Assembly: GCA_028818705.1 (NCBI GenBank)
Contig: JAPPNJ010000004.1
Span: 1-42,391, forward strand
Reading direction: 5' to 3'
DNA: 42,391 nt
From: Candidatus Poribacteria bacterium
GTDB taxonomy: Bacteria > Poribacteria > WGA-4E > WGA-3G
Made by a program: the position numbers and the translations under genes. The notes beneath the pieces were generated by a model. The model saw nothing but the letters and a program-made list of their open reading frames with translations. It had not been told where the DNA came from and searched no databases. Of the stretch, positions 7,621 to 17,141 are shown piece by piece; position 1 is the first letter of the stretch, and every line of letters starts with the position of its first letter.

Positions 7621-8622
7621 CTAAGTATTATACCCTAATTCTTTCATGGTTTCGTGGAAAATTGGAGCGATTACTGGATGGATATCAAACGGTTTTCGTG
7701 CTGGCACGGGATGCAACGTCCGCCGAGCATATTCTCGGAACCTGTTATCCGTTGGTAGTTCACAGAAGGCGCATAACGCGGAGAGCGTTTTGTCTGGCTT
7801 TGCTGTTAAATCCTCAAAACGGACAAAATATGTACAATCCGGAGAGATTTCCATGAGACGGATCCCTTCCTGCATAGTGATTATCCATTCTACAGCAGCT
7901 CTATCCAGATGTCGCTCAAAATGTTCAACCTTATCGGCAATTGCAGAGAAGGTAGGATCTGTTTTAACAAGTTGTTCGACTAAGAATCTCCACTTTCGAT
8001 CCTTAACACCCCACCAATCGTGTCTTTCTCCATTGACGTGAACACCGAGTCGCTTTGACCAAGCTGCAATGGAATGGCATGTATCCCATCCATTTCGCAC
8101 CAGGAAGATAAAGCGTGCGTCAGGAAATAGAGCGCGTACGAAATCTACCCTGAAGATAAGTTCTGGATATTTATCGACGAGTCGCTCTGAACGGGTTGTT
8201 GTCAAATAGGCACCGAACATTTGTGCTGCGCGTTGACGCATGTCGTCTGTTGCATCGGCGGTGGTGAGACGGTATTTTGCATGACTTTGGCTGTAATTTC
8301 CGATGATATCTTCGTGCGGATGGATGAGGTGCCACATGGCTTTCGGTTCATTGAGGTAGCCGACATCTCTGTGCATTGAGAGGACAATACCGAGTATTGT
8401 AGTGCCGCTGCGTCCGGTGCCTAAAATAAAAATAGGTTTCTTAACGGGTTTGTATCTGTTCTTATTTGCGGCGACCGATTTCAGAATGGAAAAAACGAGT
8501 GGGTTTATCCAACGTCCTTTCGTTGTTACGGGACGCCCTTCAAAGAAGGCGTAGCTCATGAGACGTGTGAGCACCTTCGTTGGACGTGTTTTGATATAAA
8601 GTGGATCTATTTGTGCAATCAT
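7621..8622 (-). CDS. Sulfotransferase family protein
   Basis: A 333-residue protein with the two PAPS-binding signatures of sulfotransferases. The 5'-phosphosulfate loop is PIFILGTGRSGTTILG (residues about 63-78), and the 3'-phosphate region is FIFLVRNGWDTCHSI (about 171-185). It should move a sulfuryl group from PAPS to a hydroxyl group, here probably a sugar of the surface polysaccharide. It contains no signal peptide or membrane segment. It has no clear ribosome site before the ATG. Part of a minus-strand gene run with another sulfotransferase directly upstream; the two share little sequence outside the loops, so they probably act on different positions. The acceptor is not predictable. 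Confidence 0.85.
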   Translation of the reverse strand: MIAQIDPLYIKTRPTKVLTRLMSYAFFEGRPVTTKGRWINPLVFSILKSVAANKNRYKPVKKPIFILGTGRSGTTILGIVLSMHRDVGYLNEPKAMWHLIHPHEDIIGNYSQSHAKYRLTTADATDDMRQRAAQMFGAYLTTTRSERLVDKYPELIFRVDFVRALFPDARFIFLVRNGWDTCHSIAAWSKRLGVHVNGERHDWWGVKDRKWRFLVEQLVKTDPTFSAIADKVEHFERHLDRAAVEWIITMQEGIRLMEISPDCTYFVRFEDLTAKPDKTLSALCAFCELPTDNRFREYARRTLHPVPARKPFDIHPVIAPIFHETMKELGYNT

Positions 8623-8742
8623 ATTGTGTTAGTTGTTGGCAATCGGTAAAAAAAGGTTTACGCAAGGAAACTTAATCGGCACCGATGCCCTTCAAATGTG
8701 TTAAAAACCCGATTTTAACAACGGAAAAATCGGCACGGAGAC

Positions 8743-9747
8743 TTAATAGGCAAAAAAACGTCTTTTTAGCGTTTGACGGATGTTCTTCATGCGATCGAGA
8801 TTACAGAGGAACGCGCCTCCTAATTTTACGGGGAATGTCAATAGATGAAGTGCCAAGCGCGCAATATTGGGTTGGATTGACACAGGGCTATAGTTATGCT
8901 GTTTCATGAGCACGGCTGTTATGGTCTGGTTGAGGTAAATTTCGGCGGAACTGAGTTCTCCGTTCTGCCAACTGTGTGCTCGATGTGGATTTATGCCGAG
9001 CTGCTGTGGCTGATCCTCGGCGACCGAAGAGCCGACCTGTGGAACTTGAAGCATTGTATCGGTGTAAGATATATTAGCGAAATCACAGACGTGTTTGACT
9101 GTGCTTTCTGAATGTCCAAGGAGTTCCTCAAAGTAGATGGAGGCAACCCGTTCGTGCTTTGCAAATTGGTCTGCGGCACTGACAGCGGTACGCCAGATGT
9201 GACTGATGGTGATTGGGTGATAGTTGATCCAATCACGGAATGTCTCTTTTACGGGCATGTCAGTTCCACCGAGGAATCGACGTTTCCACTTTTGCTTTTG
9301 GGATAATAAGACATCGCGCGGGTCGCGAATCATATTAATGATGCGTGCCTCTGGATAAAGTTCGAGGATATCCTTGATATAAAATACGTTACGTGGTGTC
9401 TGATCGCACGGTATGGTTTTGCCATGCTTGGTCGCTTCGTTGTGAAGAAACGCTGAAAAGAGTTGGGCTGGCGTTTCAGGCTGAGAGGTTAAACCGTTAA
9501 GAAATACCGCTGCTTCTTTTAGGAAACGGCGTGAGTTTCCATGCGTACGATAGCCTTCCTGTTGGACGCAGCATAATTCTGCGGCGAGTTTTGCCGCGTC
9601 TGCTGGACGCAGCTCGGATGAGAACGGTGGGGCGCATAACTGTCCAAAGAAATGGAGTTCGCCAAAGGTGTAAACGTCCGAATGTTTTCCCAAAATCCGT
9701 CCCATCATCGTTGTGCCACTGCGACTGTTACCAACAACAAATATCAT
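8743..9747 (-). CDS. Sulfotransferase family protein
   Basis: A 334-residue sulfotransferase. The PAPS 5'-phosphosulfate loop GNSRSGTTMMG begins at residue 6, so the protein starts almost at the first strand, and the 3'-phosphate motif is IINMIRDPRDVLLSQ (about 136-150). The C-terminal part has a hydrophobic stretch (LARLALHLLTFPVKLGGAFL-like) that may lie on the membrane. It sits between the glycoside hydrolase gene upstream and a second sulfotransferase downstream. Role inferred from context: sulfation of the capsule or exopolysaccharide made by this locus. Confidence 0.85.
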   Translation of the reverse strand: MIFVVGNSRSGTTMMGRILGKHSDVYTFGELHFFGQLCAPPFSSELRPADAAKLAAELCCVQQEGYRTHGNSRRFLKEAAVFLNGLTSQPETPAQLFSAFLHNEATKHGKTIPCDQTPRNVFYIKDILELYPEARIINMIRDPRDVLLSQKQKWKRRFLGGTDMPVKETFRDWINYHPITISHIWRTAVSAADQFAKHERVASIYFEELLGHSESTVKHVCDFANISYTDTMLQVPQVGSSVAEDQPQQLGINPHRAHSWQNGELSSAEIYLNQTITAVLMKQHNYSPVSIQPNIARLALHLLTFPVKLGGAFLCNLDRMKNIRQTLKRRFFAY

Positions 9748-9852
9748 TTTTTTGTCTATTAGGTTTTCGCGCCGTTTCGTCCGTTGCCCGAAACGGGTTT
9801 CCTTTTTTCTACAGCGGGCCCAAAACTCTTAAGAGAGGTTTCTCATCTTCTT

Positions 9853-11424
9853 TCACCTTAAGAGGGTCAAGACCCCGAAACTATTTTTAGGGATAAGGAG
9901 TTCTGTTGCTTCTCCTGACCATTCCTGAATACGGATTTCAATTTCGCCAGATCCTTCCATTTCGGCGTTGCCACCATTTGTTGCATTGAGTCTTTCATCG
10001 GCAACATAGCGATAGATAACACGACCTTTGTAATATTTACCATCAATTACGAGATGTAGGGTGTGTTGTTCGCCTGTACGATTGCTGACAAGGATGGCAA
10101 GGTATGCCGTTTCATTCGAGTCCCTTTTCTTACCAATGGCTTGTGCCTGAATGCCAAACATCTGTTTCTTTGCGTATGTCATAGCACCTTCAAGGAGCGG
10201 CTGGTTTTGGATTGATACGGTGAATTGTGTATCTGCTTGTGCGAATGCTTCACCGATGAGTTGAAAAGCAGGATAAACAGCACGCCGGATAGTGCCACCG
10301 AAATCCAATTCGGGTTCACCACCATATTTCCAAAAGGTGCCAGGTGTTACAGGGGTTATCGGAGAAAATACGGGAAATCCTTTACCCGGACCGGCGATGA
10401 CATGGTAGTTTGCCTGTGTGACGTTAGGCATCGTTAACATCTTCAGAAAAAAATCGCCGACGTACATCGCATGGAGTTGTGTATTTGCCACTCGGTTCGC
10501 CGGATTAGCGATGTTCCATTCGGTTATCCACATCTCCTTATTGGGAAATAGTTCTTGATAGTAATCAAGTGCTTCCTCGACGCCAAAATGTATCCAGCCC
10601 ATGAGGTAGCAGCGCATTTCCTCTATCTGTTTTTTTTGTACTGCTTTGTAGGCATAGGCGTGAACGGTGTAAGCATCGTAAAAACTGGGATCTGCTGCAA
10701 GACCTTTGTCCCATTTCCGCTGCTGCGTTTTTACCAACCAACCTTCTTTGTGGAATCCGAGGGGTGTGGCACAGACGGATACTTTTATATTGGGATTAAC
10801 GGCTTTCATCGCTGCGGCGTGTTTTTTGGCTTCGGCGATGTAAGTTTCAACTGTCCGATATTTGTTGAGGTAATGTGGCAGATAATACTCGTTACCAAGT
10901 TCCCAGTGTGTAATTTGATACCCTTTGTTTTTGGCGTAGTCAACCCACGCTGCACTCTCTTCTGGACTACCTGTCCACAAGTTCACGACGACGACCGGTG
11001 TTATATGTAGTGTATTGCACAACTGCATAAAGTCATCGAAAACAATTTTGCCGTTTCGTCGCTCCTGAAGTTTAACGTAATTATCTTTGTTTCGTTTATT
11101 AAGTTTTGGGTTGAGGGTTGAGTCCATTTCGCTCTCAAAGAAGCCGCCGGCTTCCCAATGATAGAAGTTACCCACTGTGCCACCGGGAAATCGCAAAGTC
11201 TGCGGAGCAAGTGCCTTCGTTAGGGCAACGAAATCGTCATCAAGATAGCCATAGTCACCACTTATCATGTTTGTGTTAAACCCATAGAGCGTATGGCGGA
11301 GCGGTTGTCCGGTGTGTGTGTTAACTTCTAAGCGGAGTGCCTCTGGTGGTGCTTTTTCCTCTCGGCATCCAATGATCGGAAACAGCATTATCAGTTGGCT
11401 GACAACTATTAAAAGAAACTTCAT
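9853..11424 (-). CDS. Glycoside hydrolase lipoprotein, clan A (arabinofuranosidase-like)
   Basis: A 523-residue lipoprotein: hydrophobic leader and lipobox ending in IIGC at Cys20. The mature part looks like a TIM-barrel enzyme of clan GH-A. LRFPGG near residue 78 is followed by WELGNEYYLP with the probable acid/base Glu179, and MWITEWNI with the probable nucleophile Glu302. A beta-sandwich C-terminal domain follows. The pattern resembles GH51-type alpha-L-arabinofuranosidases or GH39/GH79 relatives; I cannot decide among them by eye. It probably trims or remodels polysaccharide at the cell surface. GAGGAT stands before the ATG, which overlaps the stop of the upstream membrane protein gene by four bases (11421-11424), so the two are translationally coupled. 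Confidence 0.78.
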   Translation of the reverse strand: MKFLLIVVSQLIMLFPIIGCREEKAPPEALRLEVNTHTGQPLRHTLYGFNTNMISGDYGYLDDDFVALTKALAPQTLRFPGGTVGNFYHWEAGGFFESEMDSTLNPKLNKRNKDNYVKLQERRNGKIVFDDFMQLCNTLHITPVVVVNLWTGSPEESAAWVDYAKNKGYQITHWELGNEYYLPHYLNKYRTVETYIAEAKKHAAAMKAVNPNIKVSVCATPLGFHKEGWLVKTQQRKWDKGLAADPSFYDAYTVHAYAYKAVQKKQIEEMRCYLMGWIHFGVEEALDYYQELFPNKEMWITEWNIANPANRVANTQLHAMYVGDFFLKMLTMPNVTQANYHVIAGPGKGFPVFSPITPVTPGTFWKYGGEPELDFGGTIRRAVYPAFQLIGEAFAQADTQFTVSIQNQPLLEGAMTYAKKQMFGIQAQAIGKKRDSNETAYLAILVSNRTGEQHTLHLVIDGKYYKGRVIYRYVADERLNATNGGNAEMEGSGEIEIRIQEWSGEATELLIPKNSFGVLTLLR

Positions 11425-12782
11425 AGTGTTATCCTCAGAGGTCTATAGGTTGGGAGCGCCCTATCGCTGGCAAACATAAGACCTGCGCAGAGCCAAAAAT
11501 AAAATCCATAGCCTCGAAATTCAAGGGTTCGGTTGAAGAAAAGTAAGAATACAGTAACAGCGACGAGGCAGAGCATAATAATTGCAATCCGCTGGGTCAG
11601 GCGCGACGAAACTAAGGGTGTACTAACAGATCTTTTGTAAAGGTTCAAAGCGGCGCGAAAGAGTCGATAAAATATTAGCGCAAAAAAACTTAGCCCTAAA
11701 ATACCATAGAAACAGAGGATTGCTACCCAGTATACATCCTTGAAGCCGTTTTTGCTGAGTATTTTCAGGAGGAAAGAGCGTTGACTCGCGTTAAGTCTGT
11801 CAATTGTGGTGTTTTGGTCCGCCCCGTAGCCTAAAATCGGTTTGTTCACAAGAACCGTTGGGACATTTCCGATTAATGCCCCAAGTCGTTGTTTTTGTGC
11901 GACGCGGACGTAGGAACCGGAAAATACACCTGTTACATTGCCCACAAGCCCGACCCTTGCTTTACGCGGGTTTATATATTCAAGGTTGAACGGGTTTACT
12001 ATTGCTAAAAGAAGTCCGAATATCAGTGCTGTTGTTAATGCTAAACGGAGCGTCTTCTTCCAACCGTAATGGAAGTAATACCAGGCACCGCCGGCAAGGA
12101 GTGCCGAGAAGGTGGCAGCGCGCGAGTACGAACGCGCTATAAAGAAAAACAACACCGCCGCACCGAGCAGATTCAGATACTCAAGTCGCCTAATACGCGA
12201 CAAATAGACGACGAGGACAAGGATCATGAAAACACCGTAAATCACCGTGTCGCCTAAAGTTCCATAGACACTACCAATCTCTCTACCAAGTTCAAGAAGC
12301 CTATATTCTTTTGTGAATCCGCCTATACTGAGTGTTGATTCGCGCGGTAAAAAGAAATTGAAAGCAGTGGGTCCTCCTATCCACTGAACCACACCTGCAG
12401 CGATTTGAAAGACACCGACGCCGAGAATCATCCGCAAAAGAACTGTGATGCGTCTCTCTGATAGGTTGGAGTTTGCGACAAGATAGAAGAGTATAATATA
12501 GCGCGCAAATGGGCGGATATTGTAAAGGCTGCCTATCAAGGGGGACCCGTTAACTAACATTGAGAGCAGTACGACGCTGTAAAATCCGATAATTGGTAGG
12601 TCGATTGCTGTTTTGACGAAAGGGATACCTCTGTAGAGTTTATGGATAACAAGTTTCCCGAAAGCCACATAGATGAGCATTTCGCCGAAGAATCTTAAAT
12701 AGGAGTAAACGGCATCGCTAACCGGTAGAAACTTCAGTATAAACTCTTCAAAAGCGACGTATCCTGTCAAAAAATAAATCAT
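11421..12782 (-). CDS. O-antigen polymerase/ligase-like membrane protein (Wzy or WaaL type)
   Basis: A 453-residue polytopic membrane protein with about ten to twelve hydrophobic helices. A large periplasmic loop after the middle holds RVAQKQRLGALIGNVPTVL and LGYGADQN, the pattern seen in the O-antigen ligase/polymerase superfamily (PF04932). Such proteins polymerise lipid-linked repeat units in the periplasm or ligate the finished chain. With a flippase and an initiating transferase in the same locus, the polymerase role (Wzy) is the more likely. It overlaps the downstream glycoside hydrolase gene by four bases. Confidence 0.75.
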   Translation of the reverse strand: MIYFLTGYVAFEEFILKFLPVSDAVYSYLRFFGEMLIYVAFGKLVIHKLYRGIPFVKTAIDLPIIGFYSVVLLSMLVNGSPLIGSLYNIRPFARYIILFYLVANSNLSERRITVLLRMILGVGVFQIAAGVVQWIGGPTAFNFFLPRESTLSIGGFTKEYRLLELGREIGSVYGTLGDTVIYGVFMILVLVVYLSRIRRLEYLNLLGAAVLFFFIARSYSRAATFSALLAGGAWYYFHYGWKKTLRLALTTALIFGLLLAIVNPFNLEYINPRKARVGLVGNVTGVFSGSYVRVAQKQRLGALIGNVPTVLVNKPILGYGADQNTTIDRLNASQRSFLLKILSKNGFKDVYWVAILCFYGILGLSFFALIFYRLFRAALNLYKRSVSTPLVSSRLTQRIAIIMLCLVAVTVFLLFFNRTLEFRGYGFYFWLCAGLMFASDRALPTYRPLRITL

Positions 12783-12912
12783 TTTAATCGTTGTCGGTTA
12801 TCAGTAGTTCGCTGTTAGCAGTTCGCTACTCGCAATGGGTCTTGAGTCTTGGGTTCTGGGTTTTGAGTTACTCACCACCCACAACCCATAACCCACAGCC
12901 AATTGCTATCTG

Positions 12913-13839
12913 CTAATCGCTGCACCAAAAAGAGAGATCCCTGTCCAATAACTCCGCTAATTGTTCGTTATGCGGTTTAAAATACGCCATCTGTCGTTCG
13001 CGCGTTTGTGGATTCAGCAGTGGTGGAGTCCAATTCGCATCCCTTTGAGGCTTTTCATTCCAGTCGAGAATGGCTTTTCTCAATTTATAGGCGGCGGCAT
13101 CCGGCACGAATTTTCTGATCGCTCTTCTCAATGGGTTGTGGGAAGCCAGAAATTGCGTAAAGAAGAAGTTAAATCTTTCGGAACGCGGCATAGTGGCTTG
13201 ATTGTGGCGTTCACCTATTGAAGGCTTGAAATCGGAGCGGATACCGATGTGATTAAAAATTTGCTGACACACAGTTTCAGCATTTTCCTTTAAATCGTCA
13301 GTTAGGAAGCAGTGAACACGGTTTGCCCCGAATAAATCTATCAAATTTTTGACATGTGGATGATAGATGCTGTTGTACTGATAGGCGCACTGCCGCCATT
13401 TAAACCAGTCTTCATTCAAGCGTGCTTCTTCAGCAGCAAGCGCTTCTTCATAAGTTTTGATGTTTTCCCAACCTCTCCGTCGAGCCCACCAGTAGGCGGA
13501 GTAGGCACGCGCGACAGGTTCTCGTAAGAGGACTATGAGGTGCATCTCAGGATTGTGTTCGTAAATCCGTGGCATGACTTCCGGTGAATGCATTACCATC
13601 ACGTTTTTCGCGATGAGATGTTTATCTTTAATTTCATGGTGCGAGCGTTCTCCGGCGAAGTACTTCGCGAAAGCCCATTCATACCCTCGTGTGTGTTCGC
13701 GCTCTTGAAGGAAAAAGGTCAGTTCTGACTGGGCGTGTGTGTGGATATCTGGATGTTGGGCTAAGTAACGGAGTAGCGAGGATGTCCCCGATTTTTGTGC
13801 ACCAACAATCATCAGTTGGATTTTTCGGAAAGGTTCCAT
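12913..13839 (-). CDS. Sulfotransferase family protein
   Basis: A 308-residue sulfotransferase of the type with PAPS loop IVGAQKSGTSSLLRYL (about 11-26) and 3'-phosphate motif LIVLLREPVARAYSAYW (about 101-117). The spacing and the C-terminal KPHNEQLAELL segment resemble carbohydrate sulfotransferases of the heparan sulfate N/O-sulfotransferase type. The start overlaps the end of the upstream sulfotransferase gene by 28 bases. The 130-base stretch downstream (12783-12912) holds only short degenerate repeats of the kind GTTGTCGGTTATCAG and no gene. Confidence 0.86.
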   Translation of the reverse strand: MEPFRKIQLMIVGAQKSGTSSLLRYLAQHPDIHTHAQSELTFFLQEREHTRGYEWAFAKYFAGERSHHEIKDKHLIAKNVMVMHSPEVMPRIYEHNPEMHLIVLLREPVARAYSAYWWARRRGWENIKTYEEALAAEEARLNEDWFKWRQCAYQYNSIYHPHVKNLIDLFGANRVHCFLTDDLKENAETVCQQIFNHIGIRSDFKPSIGERHNQATMPRSERFNFFFTQFLASHNPLRRAIRKFVPDAAAYKLRKAILDWNEKPQRDANWTPPLLNPQTRERQMAYFKPHNEQLAELLDRDLSFWCSD

Positions 13840-14771
13840 GGTGGCGATTTCCCAATCAATTTGCTGAGGGCATGAACGTCAGGTTTGTAATAATCGATTA
13901 AGCGGTGTTGCGTCTCTTCTGACATCTCAATTTTCTGATTCGGACGTGTATTTAAGCGAAGATAGAAAGGTTCAATGGTCTTTCTGATCGTCCGTAACGG
14001 TGTATGAATGATCGGTTTGTTATGGGTCCACTGTCGGAGTCGAAATCGGGTGTCTCGGTATTTCCGATGCAGCTCGGAATTTCTCATGTTCTCAGAGCGG
14101 TTTGTCACCTTAAAGGCGTAATCGTTATAAAAATCGGAATTTATGCCAGCAAAACTACATAGGTTTGACATAACATTTGAAGGTTGCGCTGCTAATTCCT
14201 CATAAAAAAGGGTGTGGATGTGTTCTGAACCGAATTGGTTAAAATAGTGTTCCAAGTAGATAGTATAACAGCCTTGTTGGAGTGTTTGCAAGTGCTGCTC
14301 TTCTTGCGCTGTGGATGTGAAAAGCAATTCGACATACGCGTCGAAACTCAGAGTTTTTGGTAATTTGCCAATTTGTTGTGCGAACCGATACCACGAAATT
14401 AATCTTGAAATCGGTTCACGCAGACTAAAGACCAACTTCACGTGAGGCAGGGCTGCTGCGATTCTCTCACGCGCCTTGGCACAATACAGGTAGTCCGGCG
14501 TTGACTCGACGCGTAATTGCTTTTCATCGCTGTTAGGGAATAGGAGGTCGTAGTCTTCCGCATTTCCTCCTTGTTCATCTTCTCTGTATCGGTATTTTGA
14601 GGGGAGAGGATAATCGGTACTGAGAAAAAAACGGGTTTCTTTATAGGTGGCGGCGCAGATAGCCGGATGGTCAGCAAGATAGGTAAACAGCGACGTTGTT
14701 GCTGCCTTTGTAGTGCCTCCTACAATAAGATAATGGTAATCCGGAACGTTTTTTATTTTTCTTGCTTCCAT
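13812..14771 (-). CDS. Sulfotransferase family protein
   Basis: A 319-residue sulfotransferase with a loop at VGGTTKAATTSLFTYL (about 17-32; the usual Lys-Ser-Gly is Lys-Ala-Ala here) and a 3'-phosphate motif VFSLREPISRLISWY (about 114-128). RVESTPDYLY in between is typical of the heparan-type carbohydrate sulfotransferases. I start at the ATG at 14771 with GGTGG just upstream; a TTG at 14795 overlaps the flippase gene and is less likely. The loop change from Ser-Gly to Ala-Ala is unusual and might affect PAPS binding. Its end overlaps the next sulfotransferase gene by 28 bases. Confidence 0.82.
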   Translation of the reverse strand: MEARKIKNVPDYHYLIVGGTTKAATTSLFTYLADHPAICAATYKETRFFLSTDYPLPSKYRYREDEQGGNAEDYDLLFPNSDEKQLRVESTPDYLYCAKARERIAAALPHVKLVFSLREPISRLISWYRFAQQIGKLPKTLSFDAYVELLFTSTAQEEQHLQTLQQGCYTIYLEHYFNQFGSEHIHTLFYEELAAQPSNVMSNLCSFAGINSDFYNDYAFKVTNRSENMRNSELHRKYRDTRFRLRQWTHNKPIIHTPLRTIRKTIEPFYLRLNTRPNQKIEMSEETQHRLIDYYKPDVHALSKLIGKSPPWNLSEKSN

Positions 14772-14785
14772 TAGTTGACCACCAT

Positions 14786-16099
14786 TTAAAACCAAGAAAT
14801 CCGTGTTTTTCGGAGGAGGAACGTCAGGTTTCCGACGGCGAGGAGCGCAGTGATTGATACCGCGAGTGCAACACCTTGAAGCGACCAGATTGCCATCAAT
14901 CCGTACGCTATGACGAAATTAAGAAGAGCCATTGTTACCATGTTCGCGAAAACAGATCGGTACGCCTTTTGTGCGTAAAGTCCTGCGTTCAGCACAGGTA
15001 TCAGACACGAAAATATCATTCCTGTGCTGAGCCAAAAGAGAAGTTGTCCTATCAATTCAACAGAGGTTTGATCGATTGTACCTCTTCCATACAATATCCA
15101 ACTGATTTTCCCGTGAAATATCAGCAAAATTAACGTGACTGGCATTCCTATGATTACAGCAGTGCGTACATTTCGGTTGAGTGTGCGACCTAATTTCTGT
15201 TTATCATTTGCTGCGTCGTCTGTTGCCATATCAGGCAAACCGGTTGTTGCAATACTAATACCGATGAGCGTTTGTAACGCCGAGAAAATTTGGAACGCGC
15301 ATTTATAGAGCGTAATAGCGCCTCCTCCAAGTTGCGAGACGAGGTATATCTCAACCAATAGACGGTTTGTAACCTGCCGAGTTGCGAAACCGAGTGTTGG
15401 TAGCGTAACCGTGTTTTTCAAGGAACACAGGGTATCTATAGGGATCCCTGTAAATGTATACCGATGTCCTGTTCGATATGTTCCGAAGCACAACCACCCA
15501 AAGTATACGGCGAAGCCTCCTGTGTATGCTACCGCAATCCAGTTTTCAAGATTTTCAGTATTCCAGAGAACTAAAAATATGAGTGATGCAGTGCCAGCAG
15601 GTAGTGCGTTTCGGAGTGCCACCGTTTTAAAATGTTGTCGGCTGTTCAGGAATGCTCCCAGGACCGTGCTGCCGCATCCGAAGATAAGGAGCGGCGCACA
15701 CAATCGCAACAGCATTGTTCCTCTTTGTATATCAACCGTTGATTTTGATAATAGCCCGCCTGCTATCCATGGTGCGCAAAGTTCGATTAAGATGAAAATT
15801 CCGAAGCCGATACCGAGTAAAGTGAACAGGAGACTATTGGTGAAATGCTGATATTCTGTGCGATCCATCTCCTTTTCACGTGTAACAAAGAGCGGAACGA
15901 GGCTAAATTTAGCACCTTCTCGGACGATTGTATCGACGACCAACGCAACCGTCAGTGCGGTAGTGAGGGCATCGGCTGTGTTGCTGAAGCCAAACCGCTT
16001 TGGGATCAACAGGACCCGGACAAGAAGGCTCAATCCCATTCCGGCAAACGTAATTACCATTACCCAAAAAGTCTTGTGCTGTAGAAGTTTTTTGACCAT
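14786..16099 (-). CDS. MurJ/Wzx-type lipid-linked oligosaccharide flippase
   Basis: A 437-residue membrane protein with about 12 to 13 hydrophobic helices of the MOP exporter superfamily. The N-terminal stretch with RVLLIPKRFGFSNTADALTTAL, then DTIVREGAKFSLVPLFV, is close to the MurJ/MviN family (PF03023). MurJ itself flips lipid II, but the shorter length and the position in a polysaccharide locus suggest that this copy flips the undecaprenyl-linked repeat unit to the periplasm, as Wzx does. It lies 29 bases after the epimerase gene and 15 bases before the chosen start of a sulfotransferase gene. Confidence 0.8.
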   Translation of the reverse strand: MVKKLLQHKTFWVMVITFAGMGLSLLVRVLLIPKRFGFSNTADALTTALTVALVVDTIVREGAKFSLVPLFVTREKEMDRTEYQHFTNSLLFTLLGIGFGIFILIELCAPWIAGGLLSKSTVDIQRGTMLLRLCAPLLIFGCGSTVLGAFLNSRQHFKTVALRNALPAGTASLIFLVLWNTENLENWIAVAYTGGFAVYFGWLCFGTYRTGHRYTFTGIPIDTLCSLKNTVTLPTLGFATRQVTNRLLVEIYLVSQLGGGAITLYKCAFQIFSALQTLIGISIATTGLPDMATDDAANDKQKLGRTLNRNVRTAVIIGMPVTLILLIFHGKISWILYGRGTIDQTSVELIGQLLFWLSTGMIFSCLIPVLNAGLYAQKAYRSVFANMVTMALLNFVIAYGLMAIWSLQGVALAVSITALLAVGNLTFLLRKTRISWF

Positions 16100-16128
16100 G
16101 GTAATTTACGCGCTGGGTGTGGAGGCGC

Positions 16129-17124
16129 TTACTTCCAGCCATCGGGCAGATTTTTACGAATTTCGATGTCGGTAAACGGACTGGAAGCTCGCGCTCCGAC
16201 AGATTTTGCCCACGCTGCCATCTTGCCTAAACCGTCTGGTAGCGTAACCTGCGATGTAGTTCCAAAGACGCTCTGGAATTTTTCGTGTGAGCAATAGGCA
16301 TGTTTTACCTCTTCTCTGGCACGCACATTGATGACACGTACCTCTTTTCCCATTGCTGTCATCACCAAGTCCGCTAATTCGTTGACCGTTACGTGTTCGT
16401 CAGAACCGACGTTAAAAACCTCGCCTGAGGCTTCCGGAATGTCCACGACGCGAGCGATATGTGGGGCGACATCTGCTATATGCGTAAAGGCGCGCGTCTG
16501 CTCTCCATCTCCAAAGATGAGCAAAGGTTCTTCTTGCATGATGTTGTTCATGAAAATGCCGATGACATTTCGATACTTGTCGCTGATATTCTGAAGTTCA
16601 CCGTAGACGTTGTGTGGGCGAAAAATGGTATAATCCAAGCCAAAGAGACGTTTGGAGACAGCGAGTTCCTGTTCCACGGCGTACTTAGCGATGCCATAGG
16701 AATCCTCAGGCATGGGTTGGAGGCCTTCATGCATTGGGAGTTGGTTCTCGCCATAGACAGCGATGGACGAAGTAAACACAAATCGTTTGACGTTGTAGTT
16801 TATTGCGGCGTTTATTAGGTTTACACTACCGATAAGATTGTTCTGATAGTTAAACCGTTTGATAAAATGGCTCAACCCCTCTGCTGCGTAGGCAGCGAGG
16901 TGGTAGATATGGTCGAATTGATGCTGCTCACAGAGTTGATTTATCAGCGAAACGTCAAGGATGCTCCCATCAACAAAGGTTGCGTTGGAGTTAAGATTCT
17001 CGCGGAAACCACCACTGAGGTCGTCAAGCGCTACGACGTCCGTGTTCCCTTGACGAAGGAGTGCGTTAACGACATGCGCGCCCATAAAGCCCGCACCACC
17101 TGTGACTAATGCTTTTTTTGTCAT
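16129..17124 (-). CDS. NAD-dependent nucleotide-sugar epimerase/dehydratase
   Basis: A 331-residue extended SDR enzyme. It shows the NAD-binding motif TGGAGFMGAHV at residues about 8-18, LDDLSGG, the catalytic Ser region FTSSIAVYGE and YGIAKYAVEQ (Tyr-x-x-x-Lys), then FRPHNVYG and the C-terminal FNVGSDEHVTVNELADL. It probably interconverts a UDP- or dTDP-sugar (GalE-like 4-epimerisation or dehydration) that feeds the glycosyltransferases of the locus. The exact sugar is not predictable. Starts with ATG; 17 bases separate it from the stop of the upstream glycosyltransferase. Confidence 0.86.
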   Translation of the reverse strand: MTKKALVTGGAGFMGAHVVNALLRQGNTDVVALDDLSGGFRENLNSNATFVDGSILDVSLINQLCEQHQFDHIYHLAAYAAEGLSHFIKRFNYQNNLIGSVNLINAAINYNVKRFVFTSSIAVYGENQLPMHEGLQPMPEDSYGIAKYAVEQELAVSKRLFGLDYTIFRPHNVYGELQNISDKYRNVIGIFMNNIMQEEPLLIFGDGEQTRAFTHIADVAPHIARVVDIPEASGEVFNVGSDEHVTVNELADLVMTAMGKEVRVINVRAREEVKHAYCSHEKFQSVFGTTSQVTLPDGLGKMAAWAKSVGARASSPFTDIEIRKNLPDGWK

Positions 17125-17141
17125 ATTTTTTCTAAAAATTG

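Noticed and set aside
12783..12912. Degenerate GTTGTCGGTTATCAG-type repeats here and near 18360, 25269 and 33320
   Set aside because: Copies are too short and imperfect to define a family by eye; noted only as low-complexity intergenic sequence.
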